Source: Ohtaekwangia sp. (GTDB lineage: Bacteria > Bacteroidota > Bacteroidia > Cytophagales > Cyclobacteriaceae). From it: a stretch of DNA of 64,000 nt. The notes beneath the pieces are model-generated. The model did not search any database and was not told where the DNA came from. It saw only the letters and a program-made list of their open reading frames with translations. Each line of letters opens with the position of its first letter. The stretch's first letter is position 1. Made by a program: the position numbers and the translations under genes. Below are positions 19,353-27,580 of this stretch, piece after piece. The stretch spans positions 186,001-250,000 of the forward strand of contig JAJNPV010000017.1 of the NCBI GenBank assembly GCA_021155195.1, written 5' to 3'.

Positions 19353-20288
19353 ATGAGGGCTGTTTTATCAGGCTTATTTTTGCTCATAGTATCCCACGCT
19401 TCCGCTCAGAACATTGAGGCCTTTGGAGTATTTGGTGGCTTTAATTTTCCCTTAACTGTTGATCCCGGATTGAGCAAAGACCCACGCTTTGTAGGTCGGT
19501 TTACCATTCGGGCTACCCCGGTTGGGTTTTCGTATGGATATGATCGCGTAGGTCATGGCATCTTACTAACCCCTAACTATACACAAGCCGGGCAAAAGTT
19601 TATCATTAAAAATACCACCGGTGGCGAAATTGGTACCCGCGATGTGCAAATGAATTACCTCAGCGTGCCCATAGCGCTTAAACTGCACATCAATGATATG
19701 TCATTTTTCAGGCTCAGTTTAGTAGCCGCTATTTCACCTAGCTTTTTAATTAAAGGGCAAGAGACTTTTACGATTAAGTCGCCAGACCAAGCCGCTAAGT
19801 TGAGATACCCAGCGGGTGTAAGCGTTCCCACGGCACCGGGTTATGAAAAGGTGTATGATGGTGTATTTGTTCCGCAGCTCGATAAAGAAGTATATGTCTC
19901 GAAAGACAAGTTTAATGCCTTTCAACTTTATGCTGCCCTCGGGCTTCGCTCAGACTTTGATTTGAACGATGACTGGAGTATCAATTTTGATGGCCGTGCA
20001 AACTTTGGAATCTTTGATCCGCGTAAACCAGCGTATATAGATGAGTTAAAAAATCCTTCGGGGCCGAGTGATTTTTTCGGAAACCCCGGTGCTGCCGATC
20101 TTTACGGCCAGCGGAGGGAGATCTTTCTATCGGTATCATTTGGTATCTCGCGCATTATTCAGATCAAGCAATCATTCAAGCCCAAGCAATCAACTTCACC
20201 CGCGCTTAGATCTGCCCCCAAGCCACGCACATCTACCAATGCCGTGCATGGAGGTATGTCGAAATCAAAAGGTAAGAAGAAACACTAA
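19353..20288 (+). CDS. Outer-membrane beta-barrel protein
   Basis: 311 residues from the ATG at 19353, which begins a clean signal peptide (MRAVLSGLFLLIVSHASAQ); the upstream TTG extension would bury it. The mature part is made of amphipathic strands (IEAFGVFGGFNFPLTV, VGFSYGYDRVGHGILLTPNY, FNAFQLYAALGLRSDF, DWSINFDGRANFGIFDP), the porin-family/PorT-like texture. It ends with a basic, Ser/Pro-rich tail (SMSKSKGKKKH region) of about 40 residues after the last strand, an unusual end for a barrel. Function unknown. Confidence 0.78.
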   Translation: MRAVLSGLFLLIVSHASAQNIEAFGVFGGFNFPLTVDPGLSKDPRFVGRFTIRATPVGFSYGYDRVGHGILLTPNYTQAGQKFIIKNTTGGEIGTRDVQMNYLSVPIALKLHINDMSFFRLSLVAAISPSFLIKGQETFTIKSPDQAAKLRYPAGVSVPTAPGYEKVYDGVFVPQLDKEVYVSKDKFNAFQLYAALGLRSDFDLNDDWSINFDGRANFGIFDPRKPAYIDELKNPSGPSDFFGNPGAADLYGQRREIFLSVSFGISRIIQIKQSFKPKQSTSPALRSAPKPRTSTNAVHGGMSKSKGKKKH

Positions 20289-20524
20289 GAATTTAGAATC
20301 GTTGGGTGCCTTGACTTAGATTGTCTCGGTTCCTGCACTTGTGCATAGTGGTCACCTACACTGCGCATACTCCTCGCTTAGGTTTGTTCCACTTGCAGCT
20401 TCATAACTCATCTCAGAAACTTTTAGTAAGCACTTTGCATTTCCTGAAAACAGTAATAGGTTTATACAACAAAGCCAAACCGAATAATGAAAGTCCATCG
20501 CTATCACATTGATGTGGTAAGCCA

Positions 20525-21256
20525 TTGAAGCTTCAAAAATCAGATCCCCCTGAGGGAATCAAAAGCGAGCTCGATCTATATATATTATTGGGTCAAAGTA
20601 ACATGGCAGGAAGAGGCGAACCCGATAGCCTTTCCAAAACCTATCATTCAAAAGATGTTTTTGTACTAACCAAATTGGGTGTTTGGGAAATCGCGCAGCA
20701 TCCCCTTCACTTTGATAAACCAATTGCTGCCGTGGGGCCGGGATTAATGTTTGGATCGGAACTAGCCAAACTCACCACTCATAAAATTGGATTAGTGCCG
20801 TGTGCCGTTGGCGGATCTTCTATTAGTGTGTGGAAACCTGATGCGTATGATGAAGCTACAAAAACACATCCGTATGATGATGCCATCAGCCGAATAAAGT
20901 TAGCTATGAAGGCGGGAACGGTAAAAGGCATTATCTGGCATCAGGGTGAAAGTGACCGACTTACCTACACATATGAAATGTACCTGAAGGAGTTGACTGA
21001 ACTGATTGATCGGCTGAGGGAAGTGGTCGGAAATCCAGATCTACCTTTTATTGCCGGAGAACTTGGATACTTTGTGAAAGACACCGAATCGTTTAACAAG
21101 AACTTGCATCAGTTACCCACGATGATAAAAAACACTGCCGTAGTAAGTGCGGAAGGCCTTACCCACAAAGGCGATGAATTGCATTTTAATTCCCGATCGG
21201 CCGAACTACTGGGCAAGCGATATGCTGCAGCCATGATTGCCATTCAATCTCACTAA
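20525..21256 (+). CDS. SASA-domain carbohydrate esterase (sialate O-acetylesterase-like)
   Basis: 243 residues. SGNH-type esterase motifs are LYILLGQSNMAGRG (Ser nucleophile in GQSNM), GIIWHQGESD and GDELHFNSRSAELLGKRYA (Asp/His pair), the pattern of SASA/CE6 acetyl esterases acting on O-acetylated sugars. The only possible start is a TTG at 20525, because an in-frame TGA lies 13 bases upstream. There is no signal peptide, although most relatives are exported; the enzyme is therefore either cytoplasmic or has lost its 5' end. The 236 bases upstream contain no recognisable missing N-terminus. Confidence 0.82.
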   Translation: MKLQKSDPPEGIKSELDLYILLGQSNMAGRGEPDSLSKTYHSKDVFVLTKLGVWEIAQHPLHFDKPIAAVGPGLMFGSELAKLTTHKIGLVPCAVGGSSISVWKPDAYDEATKTHPYDDAISRIKLAMKAGTVKGIIWHQGESDRLTYTYEMYLKELTELIDRLREVVGNPDLPFIAGELGYFVKDTESFNKNLHQLPTMIKNTAVVSAEGLTHKGDELHFNSRSAELLGKRYAAAMIAIQSH

Positions 21257-21270
21257 TTCCTAATCTACAG

Positions 21271-21290
21271 CCCGAAGCTTCCCGAAGCTT
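21271..21290. repeat. Perfect 10-bp tandem duplication
   Basis: CCCGAAGCTT occurs twice head to tail just after the esterase stop codon. The duplication is perfect; each unit contains the palindrome AAGCTT. Confidence 0.8.
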
Positions 21291-21403
21291 ATTGAGATCA
21301 TCTAAACATGAACATCAACCCAGGAATATACCCCGTTTAAAAGCCCAAAATTAACCATAACAATCTGACGATCAAGGCAGTTAAAAATAGCTAATATAGT
21401 TAG

Positions 21404-21418
21404 TATTAGTTACTAATA
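21404..21418. promoter_or_regulatory. Perfect palindrome, candidate operator for the tandem small genes
   Basis: TATTAGT-T-ACTAATA is a perfect 7+1+7 inverted repeat within a tract of related TTAGTA units. It lies just upstream of TTACTTTG (21431-21438, 7 of 8 to the TAnnTTTG -7 element) and about 40 bases before the ATG at 21458, the position expected of a repressor site. Confidence 0.45.
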
Positions 21419-21457
21419 TATTTAGTATTTTTACTTTGTGATTAAATGGTATGCCCA

Positions 21458-21802
21458 ATGAAAACGATCGTCTCCCCTTTATGTGGCGAAAAATTTATTA
21501 CCGCCCGCGACAAGAACGTACGCCTTTTTCAAGTGAAACAAGTGCTTAACGAGCACCGCGATTTGCTCATCGACAAACTGATGCAAGACATCCCCTACTA
21601 CCTCGCGTTTAAGTATCACGCAAGCGCTACCCCCACCGAAGTGGAAGAAATAAAAACCAAACTCACTACCCTTCAAAAAAAAGATATCAACCTGATGGAC
21701 TATGCATCCATTGTAGAAGAAATAAAAAAGCGCCCACGCGTGAAACTCGACAACAGGGTTTTTTACAAAGAAATTGATCAACTTTTATTAGGTAAACTAT
21801 GA
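21458..21802 (+). CDS. Small hypothetical protein, first of a tandem paralogous pair
   Basis: 114 residues from the second ATG (21458); this start is chosen because the product then begins MKTI, as the paralogue that follows does. The protein is helical and charged, without signal peptide or membrane segment. It shares with the next gene the pattern EHR(D/E)L.I..L..D.P.YL..K.......E......L..L....(I/V)(N/D)L..Y...V......R..(V/I).L.N..FY.EID..L. The two genes overlap by four bases (ATGA at 21799). I do not recognise the family. Confidence 0.75.
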   Translation: MKTIVSPLCGEKFITARDKNVRLFQVKQVLNEHRDLLIDKLMQDIPYYLAFKYHASATPTEVEEIKTKLTTLQKKDINLMDYASIVEEIKKRPRVKLDNRVFYKEIDQLLLGKL

Positions 21803-22167
21803 AGACAATTAAATCCGCACTACTGGGTGCAAAGTCGTTAATCGACACCACAGAAGATGTACTACTTGCTGAGCTGCGCGACTTGCTGAAAGAGCACCGC
21901 GAATTAATTATCAACCGATTGATCAAAGACTTGCCCACCTATCTGGATTATAAGTTTAATGTGAAGACCACCAAACAAATTCATGAAACGGTAAAGCACC
22001 AGTTGCTGGACTTAAAACACTCGCGCGTGGATCTTGATAACTACAACGCCGTAGTAAATCAGGTGCTAACCCGCGCGGTAATCCATCTTACCAACGAGCC
22101 CTTTTATATAGAGATAGATGCCTACCTGGCTCCTTATGTAAAAACCCGCGAGTTGAAGTTTGCTTAG
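21799..22167 (+). CDS. Small hypothetical protein, second of a tandem paralogous pair
   Basis: 122 residues, homologous along its whole length to the product of the preceding gene (roughly one third identical by eye), and overlapping it by ATGA, so the two are translationally coupled. The sequence is predicted mostly helical with one conserved aromatic-acidic segment near the C-terminus (EPFYIEIDAYL). A duplicated, coupled pair suggests a heterodimer or paired subunits; that is inference. Confidence 0.78.
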   Translation: MKTIKSALLGAKSLIDTTEDVLLAELRDLLKEHRELIINRLIKDLPTYLDYKFNVKTTKQIHETVKHQLLDLKHSRVDLDNYNAVVNQVLTRAVIHLTNEPFYIEIDAYLAPYVKTRELKFA

Positions 22168-22237
22168 CCGTTTTCTACAAAACCTTGTTTGCATTTTGTA
22201 TGCTCACCTTGCGGGGTAAATCCCCGGTACAAAAACG
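22168..22237 (+). repeat. Upstream element, copy A (shared with 23118-23186)
   Basis: About 70 bases immediately after the second paralogue stop and before the ankyrin gene align with 23118-23186 upstream of the small secreted protein. Shared blocks are TTTTYTACAAA, CCTT.TTT, TTTGTA, and then GTAAA.C..CGGTA and AAAAACG, with two short gaps. Probably a duplicated promoter/leader region. Confidence 0.5.
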
Positions 22238-22340
22238 GGAAAAACCCCGGTATGAAAAGGGGGAAAATACCCTTTCACGGGTGGAGTTATTTTGATTGCT
22301 TTGACTGATGGGAAAGACCCATTATTATCCAATCAAAAAT

Positions 22341-23093
22341 ATGAAACTGACTAAGCTGAATATGAAAGGAATTCTTTTGGGGTTATTAATTTATGTAACA
22401 TCTAACACTTTTGGGCAAGATATTTTTAAAGCAATTGAAGAAAAGGATTATACAAAAGTTGAGAAACTGATAGAGGAAGGAACTTTAACTGAGCAGTACA
22501 ACGACAATGGACTTACCCCGCTTTGGATTGCTGTATACAAAAATGACACCGTGGCGGTCAACCTACTTTTAAAGCAAGGAGCGGACATTAACTTTCTTGA
22601 AAAAAAAGGAGCTCATCCAATTATGATAGGATGTCTTGTAAACTCTTATGAGAGTGTGAAAATTTTACTTGAAAATGGAGCTGATGTAAATTGGAAATCA
22701 CCCGCAGTCAGAAACCAACAGCCAATTAGATTTGCTTCTCAAGGCGGCTCATTGAAATTAGTTAAGCTATTGCTTTCCTATGGTGCGGATATCGAATCAT
22801 CGCCAGACGATAAAGGAACACCTTTAATTGCTGCATTGCATGCAAAGAAATTTGATATCGCAGAATTCTATTTTTTAAGCGGAGCAAATGTCAATGTGAT
22901 CGCTCGAGACGGAGAAACAATCATTCATGAAGCAATCAAGACTGGGAATCCTGACATGGTTAGGCTTGCCATTAAATATAAAGCTCCGCTAGACATTAAA
23001 GACCAAAGTGGAAAGACAACATTGCAATTGGCAAAACAAAGCGGAAATTCTGAAATTAAAGAAATAATTAAGGCGGCTGTTGAGGAGAAATAA
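22341..23093 (+). CDS. Exported ankyrin-repeat protein
   Basis: 250 residues from the ATG at 22341, which begins a signal peptide (MKLTKLNMKGILLGLLIYVTSNTFGQ is the N-terminal region); an ATG at 22308 would add 11 hydrophilic residues. The rest is a string of about six ankyrin repeats, for example NGLTPLWIAVYKNDTVAVNLLLKQGADIN, GAHPIMIGCLVNSYESVKILLENGADV and SGKTTLQLAKQSGN. Ankyrin arrays bind proteins; an exported one would act in the periplasm or outside. Partner unknown. Confidence 0.85.
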   Translation: MKLTKLNMKGILLGLLIYVTSNTFGQDIFKAIEEKDYTKVEKLIEEGTLTEQYNDNGLTPLWIAVYKNDTVAVNLLLKQGADINFLEKKGAHPIMIGCLVNSYESVKILLENGADVNWKSPAVRNQQPIRFASQGGSLKLVKLLLSYGADIESSPDDKGTPLIAALHAKKFDIAEFYFLSGANVNVIARDGETIIHEAIKTGNPDMVRLAIKYKAPLDIKDQSGKTTLQLAKQSGNSEIKEIIKAAVEEK

Positions 23094-23117
23094 AAATGTC
23101 CTGTATGAAATCTATGG

Positions 23118-23186
23118 CTATTTTTTACAAATCCTTTTTTTAATTTGTACTCTCATAATACGAAGTAAACCTCGGTATAAAAACGT
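23118..23186 (+). repeat. Upstream element, copy B (shared with 22168-22237)
   Basis: The 68-base region before the ATG at 23192 aligns with the region before the ankyrin gene, about two thirds identical by eye with two short gaps. Both copies place TTTG-type promoter-like sequence and a CGGTAYAAAAACG block at matching positions. Confidence 0.5.
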
Positions 23187-23191
23187 TTACA

Positions 23192-23605
23192 ATGAAAAAC
23201 GCACCACGAAATTTCACTTTACTTTTTGCTTTCCTAGCAACTTTATTGATTGGAATACCTTCTTTTTCGACAAAGAATTCAGGCTTGCAAGAATTTAAAA
23301 TCGTATTTGAAAGCACGGATGATGGAGTTAAGCTTATTGGACAAAAAGGAACCGCATTCAAAGAACTTTCTTTTACCATACAAGAAAATGTCCCACAAGG
23401 CATTGACGAATTTGGAATGACCATGAAAAATTCCAAAACTACCGATAAAGATGAAAATTTAGCTGACTTTGAATTTACAATTGAAAAAACAATTAAAGGA
23501 TTTGTTCTAGTTGGTAAAAAAGGAACGGCTTGGACAAAATTAGGCTTTGACCTTTCTCATAAGAATAAAGCTACTGTCGACCAAAATGGAGTGACAGTCA
23601 ATTGA
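23192..23605 (+). CDS. Small secreted protein with an internal duplication
   Basis: 137 residues with a signal peptide (about 1-27). The mature part consists of two halves that repeat one another: FKIVFESTDDGVKLIGQKGTAFKELSFTI followed by GIDEFGMT, and FEFTIEKTIKGFVLVGKKGTAWTKLGFDL followed by TVDQNGVT. The repeat unit is approx. 45 residues with a core G..L.G.KGTA...L.F. I do not recognise the family; it is reminiscent of small beta-rich secreted repeats. The gene has its own upstream element, shared with the ankyrin gene. Confidence 0.72.
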   Translation: MKNAPRNFTLLFAFLATLLIGIPSFSTKNSGLQEFKIVFESTDDGVKLIGQKGTAFKELSFTIQENVPQGIDEFGMTMKNSKTTDKDENLADFEFTIEKTIKGFVLVGKKGTAWTKLGFDLSHKNKATVDQNGVTVN

Positions 23606-23915
23606 TGATTTAATTTCATTAAGCGTTTTATAACGATTGAAATTGGTGCAACCAATTTTGCCTGTTGGTGAAAAGTTCGGGGATAGAAACTTGCTGATGA
23701 AGAATACCCACTAGTTCTTGTCGGTCGTTTACCAACAAACTAACGCATCTCATAACTTCTTCCTTGTGCCAACTGCCTCGGGGAACTTGCGCTGCTTCAA
23801 TCCATATGATCATAACAATTCCGTTTGCTCCGTAGCAGTACGGATGCACAAATACCCAATAAGCGTGATGGATTGAAACCCATGGGATAAATACCTTGCG
23901 GTATTCTACTTTAGT
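23606..23915. other. 310 bases with no convincing gene
   Basis: The stretch between the small secreted protein and the PD40-OmpA gene holds only a 73-codon open frame on minus (23628-23849), which has no recognisable domain, no signal peptide and an unremarkable composition; I regard it as unlikely but possible. At the 3' end, TACTTTAG (23907-23914, 7 of 8 to TAnnTTTG) directly abuts the next ATG. Confidence 0.5.
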
Positions 23916-26039
23916 ATGAACCGATCTGTTTTATTTGCTTTAGTCTTGCTCTCTCGCACAGCATTGGCACAAAACAATTTACCTGTGCTGCAAAACGAAA
24001 CGTTTACCGATAACGCAGCCAATTGGCCCACCTCTAATATGGCTGTAATTGAAAACGGTGTTTATAAAATTACGGGCAATACTAACGCCTACAACTATGT
24101 TGAGCCAGCGCACTGCATCAATGGTTACCCTGATTTTGTGATCGAGTCTTCGTTTGAGGTACTAACTTCATCTGCTACGTTAAATTATGGTATCTACTGG
24201 GGAAGTAAATTTAGCGCTGGTTGTTTTTTCGGCATCAATGAGCAAGGTAAGTTTACCATCAATAAACACTACACCACCACACAAACTTTTCTGGAGGGGA
24301 GCTCTACGGCCATTGCTACCGGGGTTGGCGCACGCAATGTATTGCGCATTACACGTGTTGATGGAAAACTGAATTTTTATATCAATAATACACGGGTGTA
24401 TACGGGTGACTTTATTCACAACTATTGCAATAATGGATTTAAAATAACCGGTGTAGGTCAAATAGCCATTGATTACTTTAAGGTACTGCAGAAGGCAGAG
24501 CCTATTCAGGCTGCGGCAGAGTTTCCGGCAACGCTGGTAAAGGAAAAAATGGGCGATCAAATAAACAGTGCGTATGAAGATTTGAATCCGCTTATTTCGC
24601 CAGACGGAAAAATTCTATTTTTTACCCGTCAGCAACACCCTGGTAATACAGGTACGAACAAATCATTGGATGATATCTGGTTTTCTGAACTGCAATCCGA
24701 TACCTGGTCTGTGGCTCACAATGCCGGTGTACCACTCAATTCAGGCGATATGAATAATGATGTATTTTCAATTACAGCGGATAACAATACGCTGTTGCTC
24801 AACAACATTTATCCTTCGAGGAGCCACAAAGCAGAGAAAGGTTTTTCATTTTCAACGCGAACCGCCACCGGATGGAGCGATCCGGAACCTATTTTAATTC
24901 CGGATTATTACAATGATGATCCTTATGCCGAAGCATGCCTTTCGGCCAATAATAAAGTAATAATCTTTTCTGTTAACAGAAAAGATTCTCGCGGGGGACG
25001 TGACTTGTATGCGTGCTTTTTGCGGAGTGATAATTCATGGTCGAGTCCATTACATTTAGGTGCAGACATTAATTCCTTTTCGGACGAATCCGGACCGTTC
25101 CTTGCGGCTGATGGAAAGACAATATACTTTGCTTCGTCAGGCTGGCCAGGCTATGGCAATCGCGATCTTTTTGTAAGTAAGCGATTGGATGATACATGGA
25201 CACGTTGGTCAACCCCATTAAACCTGGGACCCGCCATTAACACCCCTAATTTTGATGGACTGTTTCGCATGGTAGGCTCAGGAGAGTTTGCCTTGATGAC
25301 TTCCAATAGCAAGGAAACTAAGTCCGACATTTATATCGTTCGCTTACGGAATCCACTTCCGGCAACTTCCGAAACGGTCGGCAAAAAGAACACAGAAACT
25401 GTGGCTCTACCCGATCCAATTGCTTTTATCCACGGCAAAGTGTTGAATGCAAAAACACTTCAGCCTGTGGTTGCAAAAATTTCGTATGAAGTCTTGCCAT
25501 CGGGCGAAGAAGCTGGCTTTGCCACTTCAAATCCAGCGAATGGTATCTATAAAATTATATTGCCTTACGGGAAAAACTATGGCTTTCATGCAAAGGCTAC
25601 CGGATATATCTCAGTAAATGAGAACATGGACTTAACGCTGGCCCAATCTCATCAGGAGATTAATTATGACTTATATTTGGTGCCATTGGAAGTTGGCCAA
25701 ACGATTAAACTAAATAACGTATTTTTTGTGCGTGGTAAGCCACAGTTGCTCACCGACTCATATCCTGAACTTGACCGGCTTTATGAAATTATGAATGAAA
25801 ATACGGCTCTTGAAATTGCGCTGGCTGGACATACTGATAATCAGGGCGATCAGAAACTTAATCTAAACCTATCTGAGCAGCGAGTGTTGTCAGTGAAAAA
25901 GTACCTGGTAACAAAAGGTATAAATGAAAAAAGAATAACCGGTAGAGGTTATGGTAGTTCAAAACCTATTGCCGACAACAGTAAAGAAGAAACGCGCAAA
26001 CTTAACCGCAGAGTAGAATTTACAATCACAAAGAAATAG
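23916..26039 (+). CDS. PD40-repeat OmpA family protein
   Basis: 707 residues. A signal peptide (1-18) is followed by a jelly-roll/LamG-like region (about 25-200), a PD40/WD40-like beta-propeller (about 210-480; repeats such as LISPDGKILFFTRQ, LAADGKTIYFASSGWPGYGNRDLFVSKR), a carboxypeptidase regulatory-like domain (about 500-580) and a C-terminal OmpA domain (about 595-707; IALAGHTDNQGDQKLNLNLSEQRVLSVKKYL and NRRVEF). This resembles PorE-type T9SS components and related Bacteroidota envelope proteins, but those usually also carry TPRs, so a T9SS role is only a possibility. It anchors to peptidoglycan. Confidence 0.9.
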   Translation: MNRSVLFALVLLSRTALAQNNLPVLQNETFTDNAANWPTSNMAVIENGVYKITGNTNAYNYVEPAHCINGYPDFVIESSFEVLTSSATLNYGIYWGSKFSAGCFFGINEQGKFTINKHYTTTQTFLEGSSTAIATGVGARNVLRITRVDGKLNFYINNTRVYTGDFIHNYCNNGFKITGVGQIAIDYFKVLQKAEPIQAAAEFPATLVKEKMGDQINSAYEDLNPLISPDGKILFFTRQQHPGNTGTNKSLDDIWFSELQSDTWSVAHNAGVPLNSGDMNNDVFSITADNNTLLLNNIYPSRSHKAEKGFSFSTRTATGWSDPEPILIPDYYNDDPYAEACLSANNKVIIFSVNRKDSRGGRDLYACFLRSDNSWSSPLHLGADINSFSDESGPFLAADGKTIYFASSGWPGYGNRDLFVSKRLDDTWTRWSTPLNLGPAINTPNFDGLFRMVGSGEFALMTSNSKETKSDIYIVRLRNPLPATSETVGKKNTETVALPDPIAFIHGKVLNAKTLQPVVAKISYEVLPSGEEAGFATSNPANGIYKIILPYGKNYGFHAKATGYISVNENMDLTLAQSHQEINYDLYLVPLEVGQTIKLNNVFFVRGKPQLLTDSYPELDRLYEIMNENTALEIALAGHTDNQGDQKLNLNLSEQRVLSVKKYLVTKGINEKRITGRGYGSSKPIADNSKEETRKLNRRVEFTITKK

Positions 26040-26045
26040 AAACTT

Positions 26046-26426
26046 CTAGCGCTTTGAAAAATAGTCTCTTACAAAAGCATGTTGCTGGTTGTCGGTCATT
26101 TTATCAGCATTCTCAATCACAATTTTTATTGCATTGAAACGAGGATCTTTCGTCAAATAATTGAATAGTTCAACTTTCGCATTGGTCGGGCCAAACAGAA
26201 TTACTTCTTCATACTTTTAGATAACCTCCTCAAGCGTGTCATAATATTGAGTCATCTCGCGTTGTTCCTTATTGTGCATTAGGTTTTCACCTTTGCGAAG
26301 GCTAATCCCTCTTACTTCAGGGGTAAAGGTTGATTCAATCGTTTTGGTTATGATTGGGTTTATAGGAAACTCCATTAGATTGGCAGAAGAGTGATCCATC
26401 CATATACCTAATTTTTTAGCTGTCAT
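26046..26426 (-). pseudogene. Translational-machinery-like (eRF1-N-like) protein broken by an in-frame TAA
   Basis: The frame begins at the ATG at 26426 (MTAKKLGIWMDHSSANLMEF), runs through SLRKGENLMHNKEQREMTQYYDTLEEVI, meets TAA at 26217-26219, and continues in the same frame without shift as KYEEVILFGPTNAKVELFNYL..FNAIKIVIENADKMTDNQQHAFVRDYFSKR to a TAG at 26046. The two halves together make the 120-130 residue Bacteroidota family that I know as host-attachment/translational-machinery-like; MHNKEQ, ILFGPT.AK.EL and KMT.NQQHAFV are its conserved blocks. Only the stop is abnormal; a single AAA-to-TAA change would explain it. Either a recent pseudogene, a sequencing error or a truncated 69-residue product. 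Confidence 0.8.
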
Positions 26427-26656
26427 AGTTTTACGTTTAGAAATTATAATCTCTTCGATTATTTTAAAACTACGTTACTCCATTGTATTAGCGGATGAGG
26501 ATACTCACTCAAATAAATGACGCTTGTCATGATTGACACATATTTTCAAACTCCAGATCAACTTTTTCTATTGAGTAAAATTCAGATGTGCGTTGATGAA
26601 GAAATAAATTAACGGGGCAAGCATAGTTTTATTAGGCGCGAATCTTTGGCCGTTTG

Positions 26657-27532
26657 TTAATGCACTTGTGCTAGCTTTCCTTTTTCGATGTTTTTCTCAA
26701 CTGTACCTTCAACAAACTTTTGAACATGATCAATAATTTCTTTCGATCTCAAATTATGACCCAGACCTTGTGTAACAATCAGGAAAGAAACTGGCCATGC
26801 TTCATGAATTTCCCTGGCATTATGTATGGGGGCTTCCAAATCCTCTTCATCATGAATAATAAGACCAGGAATGGAAATTGATTTCGCAAAATCGGGCCCT
26901 GAAAAATAGGCAGGATCAAGTCCTATTTTAGTTTTAAAATATTCTGTCATCAATCGCATTGTTCTATCCGACAAGCTCAACAAGGTTCGATAGTAATTAA
27001 TAAATTCTTTCGCCTGGCCGGGTGTGCCCATTAAAACCAAACTACGTACTGGCAAGGTTTGAGTTCGATGCAATGCGCACAGACTAGAAAACCCACCCAT
27101 TGAGTGACTGACAACTGTATCGACCCCGTTCAAACGGTTAATAAACTGTTCTATCACTTCTCCATAGTATAATACATTCAGATAATTTCCGGTAGAAAGT
27201 CCATGCCCAGGAGCATCCAATGCATAGATAGTATACTCTTCTTGCGAAAACGACTCGATGTATTTCTTCCACCGAAAAGTATGGCTTCTCCACCCATGCA
27301 GAAACAGAATCTTCTTAGGGCCTTTTCCCCAACGATAAGTTTGAATTGTATCGCTTGAGGTTTTGAGAATCTCAAACTTCGCACTGGCTAAAAATTCCAG
27401 TTGATAATCCTTCATGGGAACACGTGATGGATAGCAAAAAAGATTGAATGTTTTTCTTCCAGCCCGTTTGGGAACCAGGTAAGACAGTACATTTAGCCAA
27501 AGCCCGACAAAGTAAAAGGATATTTTTTTCAT
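26657..27532 (-). CDS. Alpha/beta hydrolase
   Basis: 291 residues. The fold is visible from IQTYRWGKGPKKILFLHGWRSHTFRW (oxyanion HGW), YALDAPGHGLS, VVSHSMGGFSSL (nucleophile Ser in SHSMGG), the acid in LIIHDEEDLEAP and the catalytic His in GLGHNLRS. The N-terminus is hydrophobic (FYFVGLWLNVLSYLVP) and may associate with membrane. An esterase or lipase role is inference. A 16-bp palindrome at 27549-27564 lies 16 bases upstream of the ATG, and the TetR gene sits directly upstream on the same strand; the hydrolase is probably repressed by it. Confidence 0.88.
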   Translation of the reverse strand: MKKISFYFVGLWLNVLSYLVPKRAGRKTFNLFCYPSRVPMKDYQLEFLASAKFEILKTSSDTIQTYRWGKGPKKILFLHGWRSHTFRWKKYIESFSQEEYTIYALDAPGHGLSTGNYLNVLYYGEVIEQFINRLNGVDTVVSHSMGGFSSLCALHRTQTLPVRSLVLMGTPGQAKEFINYYRTLLSLSDRTMRLMTEYFKTKIGLDPAYFSGPDFAKSISIPGLIIHDEEDLEAPIHNAREIHEAWPVSFLIVTQGLGHNLRSKEIIDHVQKFVEGTVEKNIEKGKLAQVH

Positions 27533-27548
27533 AACATTTTTTTATTAA

Positions 27549-27564
27549 GATACCAATTGGTATC
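27549..27564. promoter_or_regulatory. TetR operator upstream of the hydrolase
   Basis: GATACCAATTGGTATC is a perfect 16-bp palindrome of the form ATACC-NNNN-GGTAT, the same as the site before the TetR gene. It lies 16 bases before the hydrolase ATG and overlaps TATCTTAA, a weak -7 element. Confidence 0.75.
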
Positions 27565-27580
27565 TATTGGGTTAAAAATT

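Noticed and set aside
20321..20512. 63-codon open frame before the SASA esterase
   Set aside because: Out of frame with the esterase and its translation does not resemble a signal peptide or the missing N-terminus.
23080..23298. 72-codon open frame on plus between the ankyrin gene and the small secreted protein
   Set aside because: It overlaps both neighbours out of frame and runs through the shared upstream element; composition is AT-driven and no domain is seen.
23628..23849. 73-codon open frame on minus
   Set aside because: No recognisable domain, signal or ribosome context; kept only as a note in the gap entry.
26217..26219. Programmed readthrough or recoding of the TAA
   Set aside because: TAA is not a selenocysteine or pyrrolysine codon and no downstream recoding structure is visible; a mutation is simpler.
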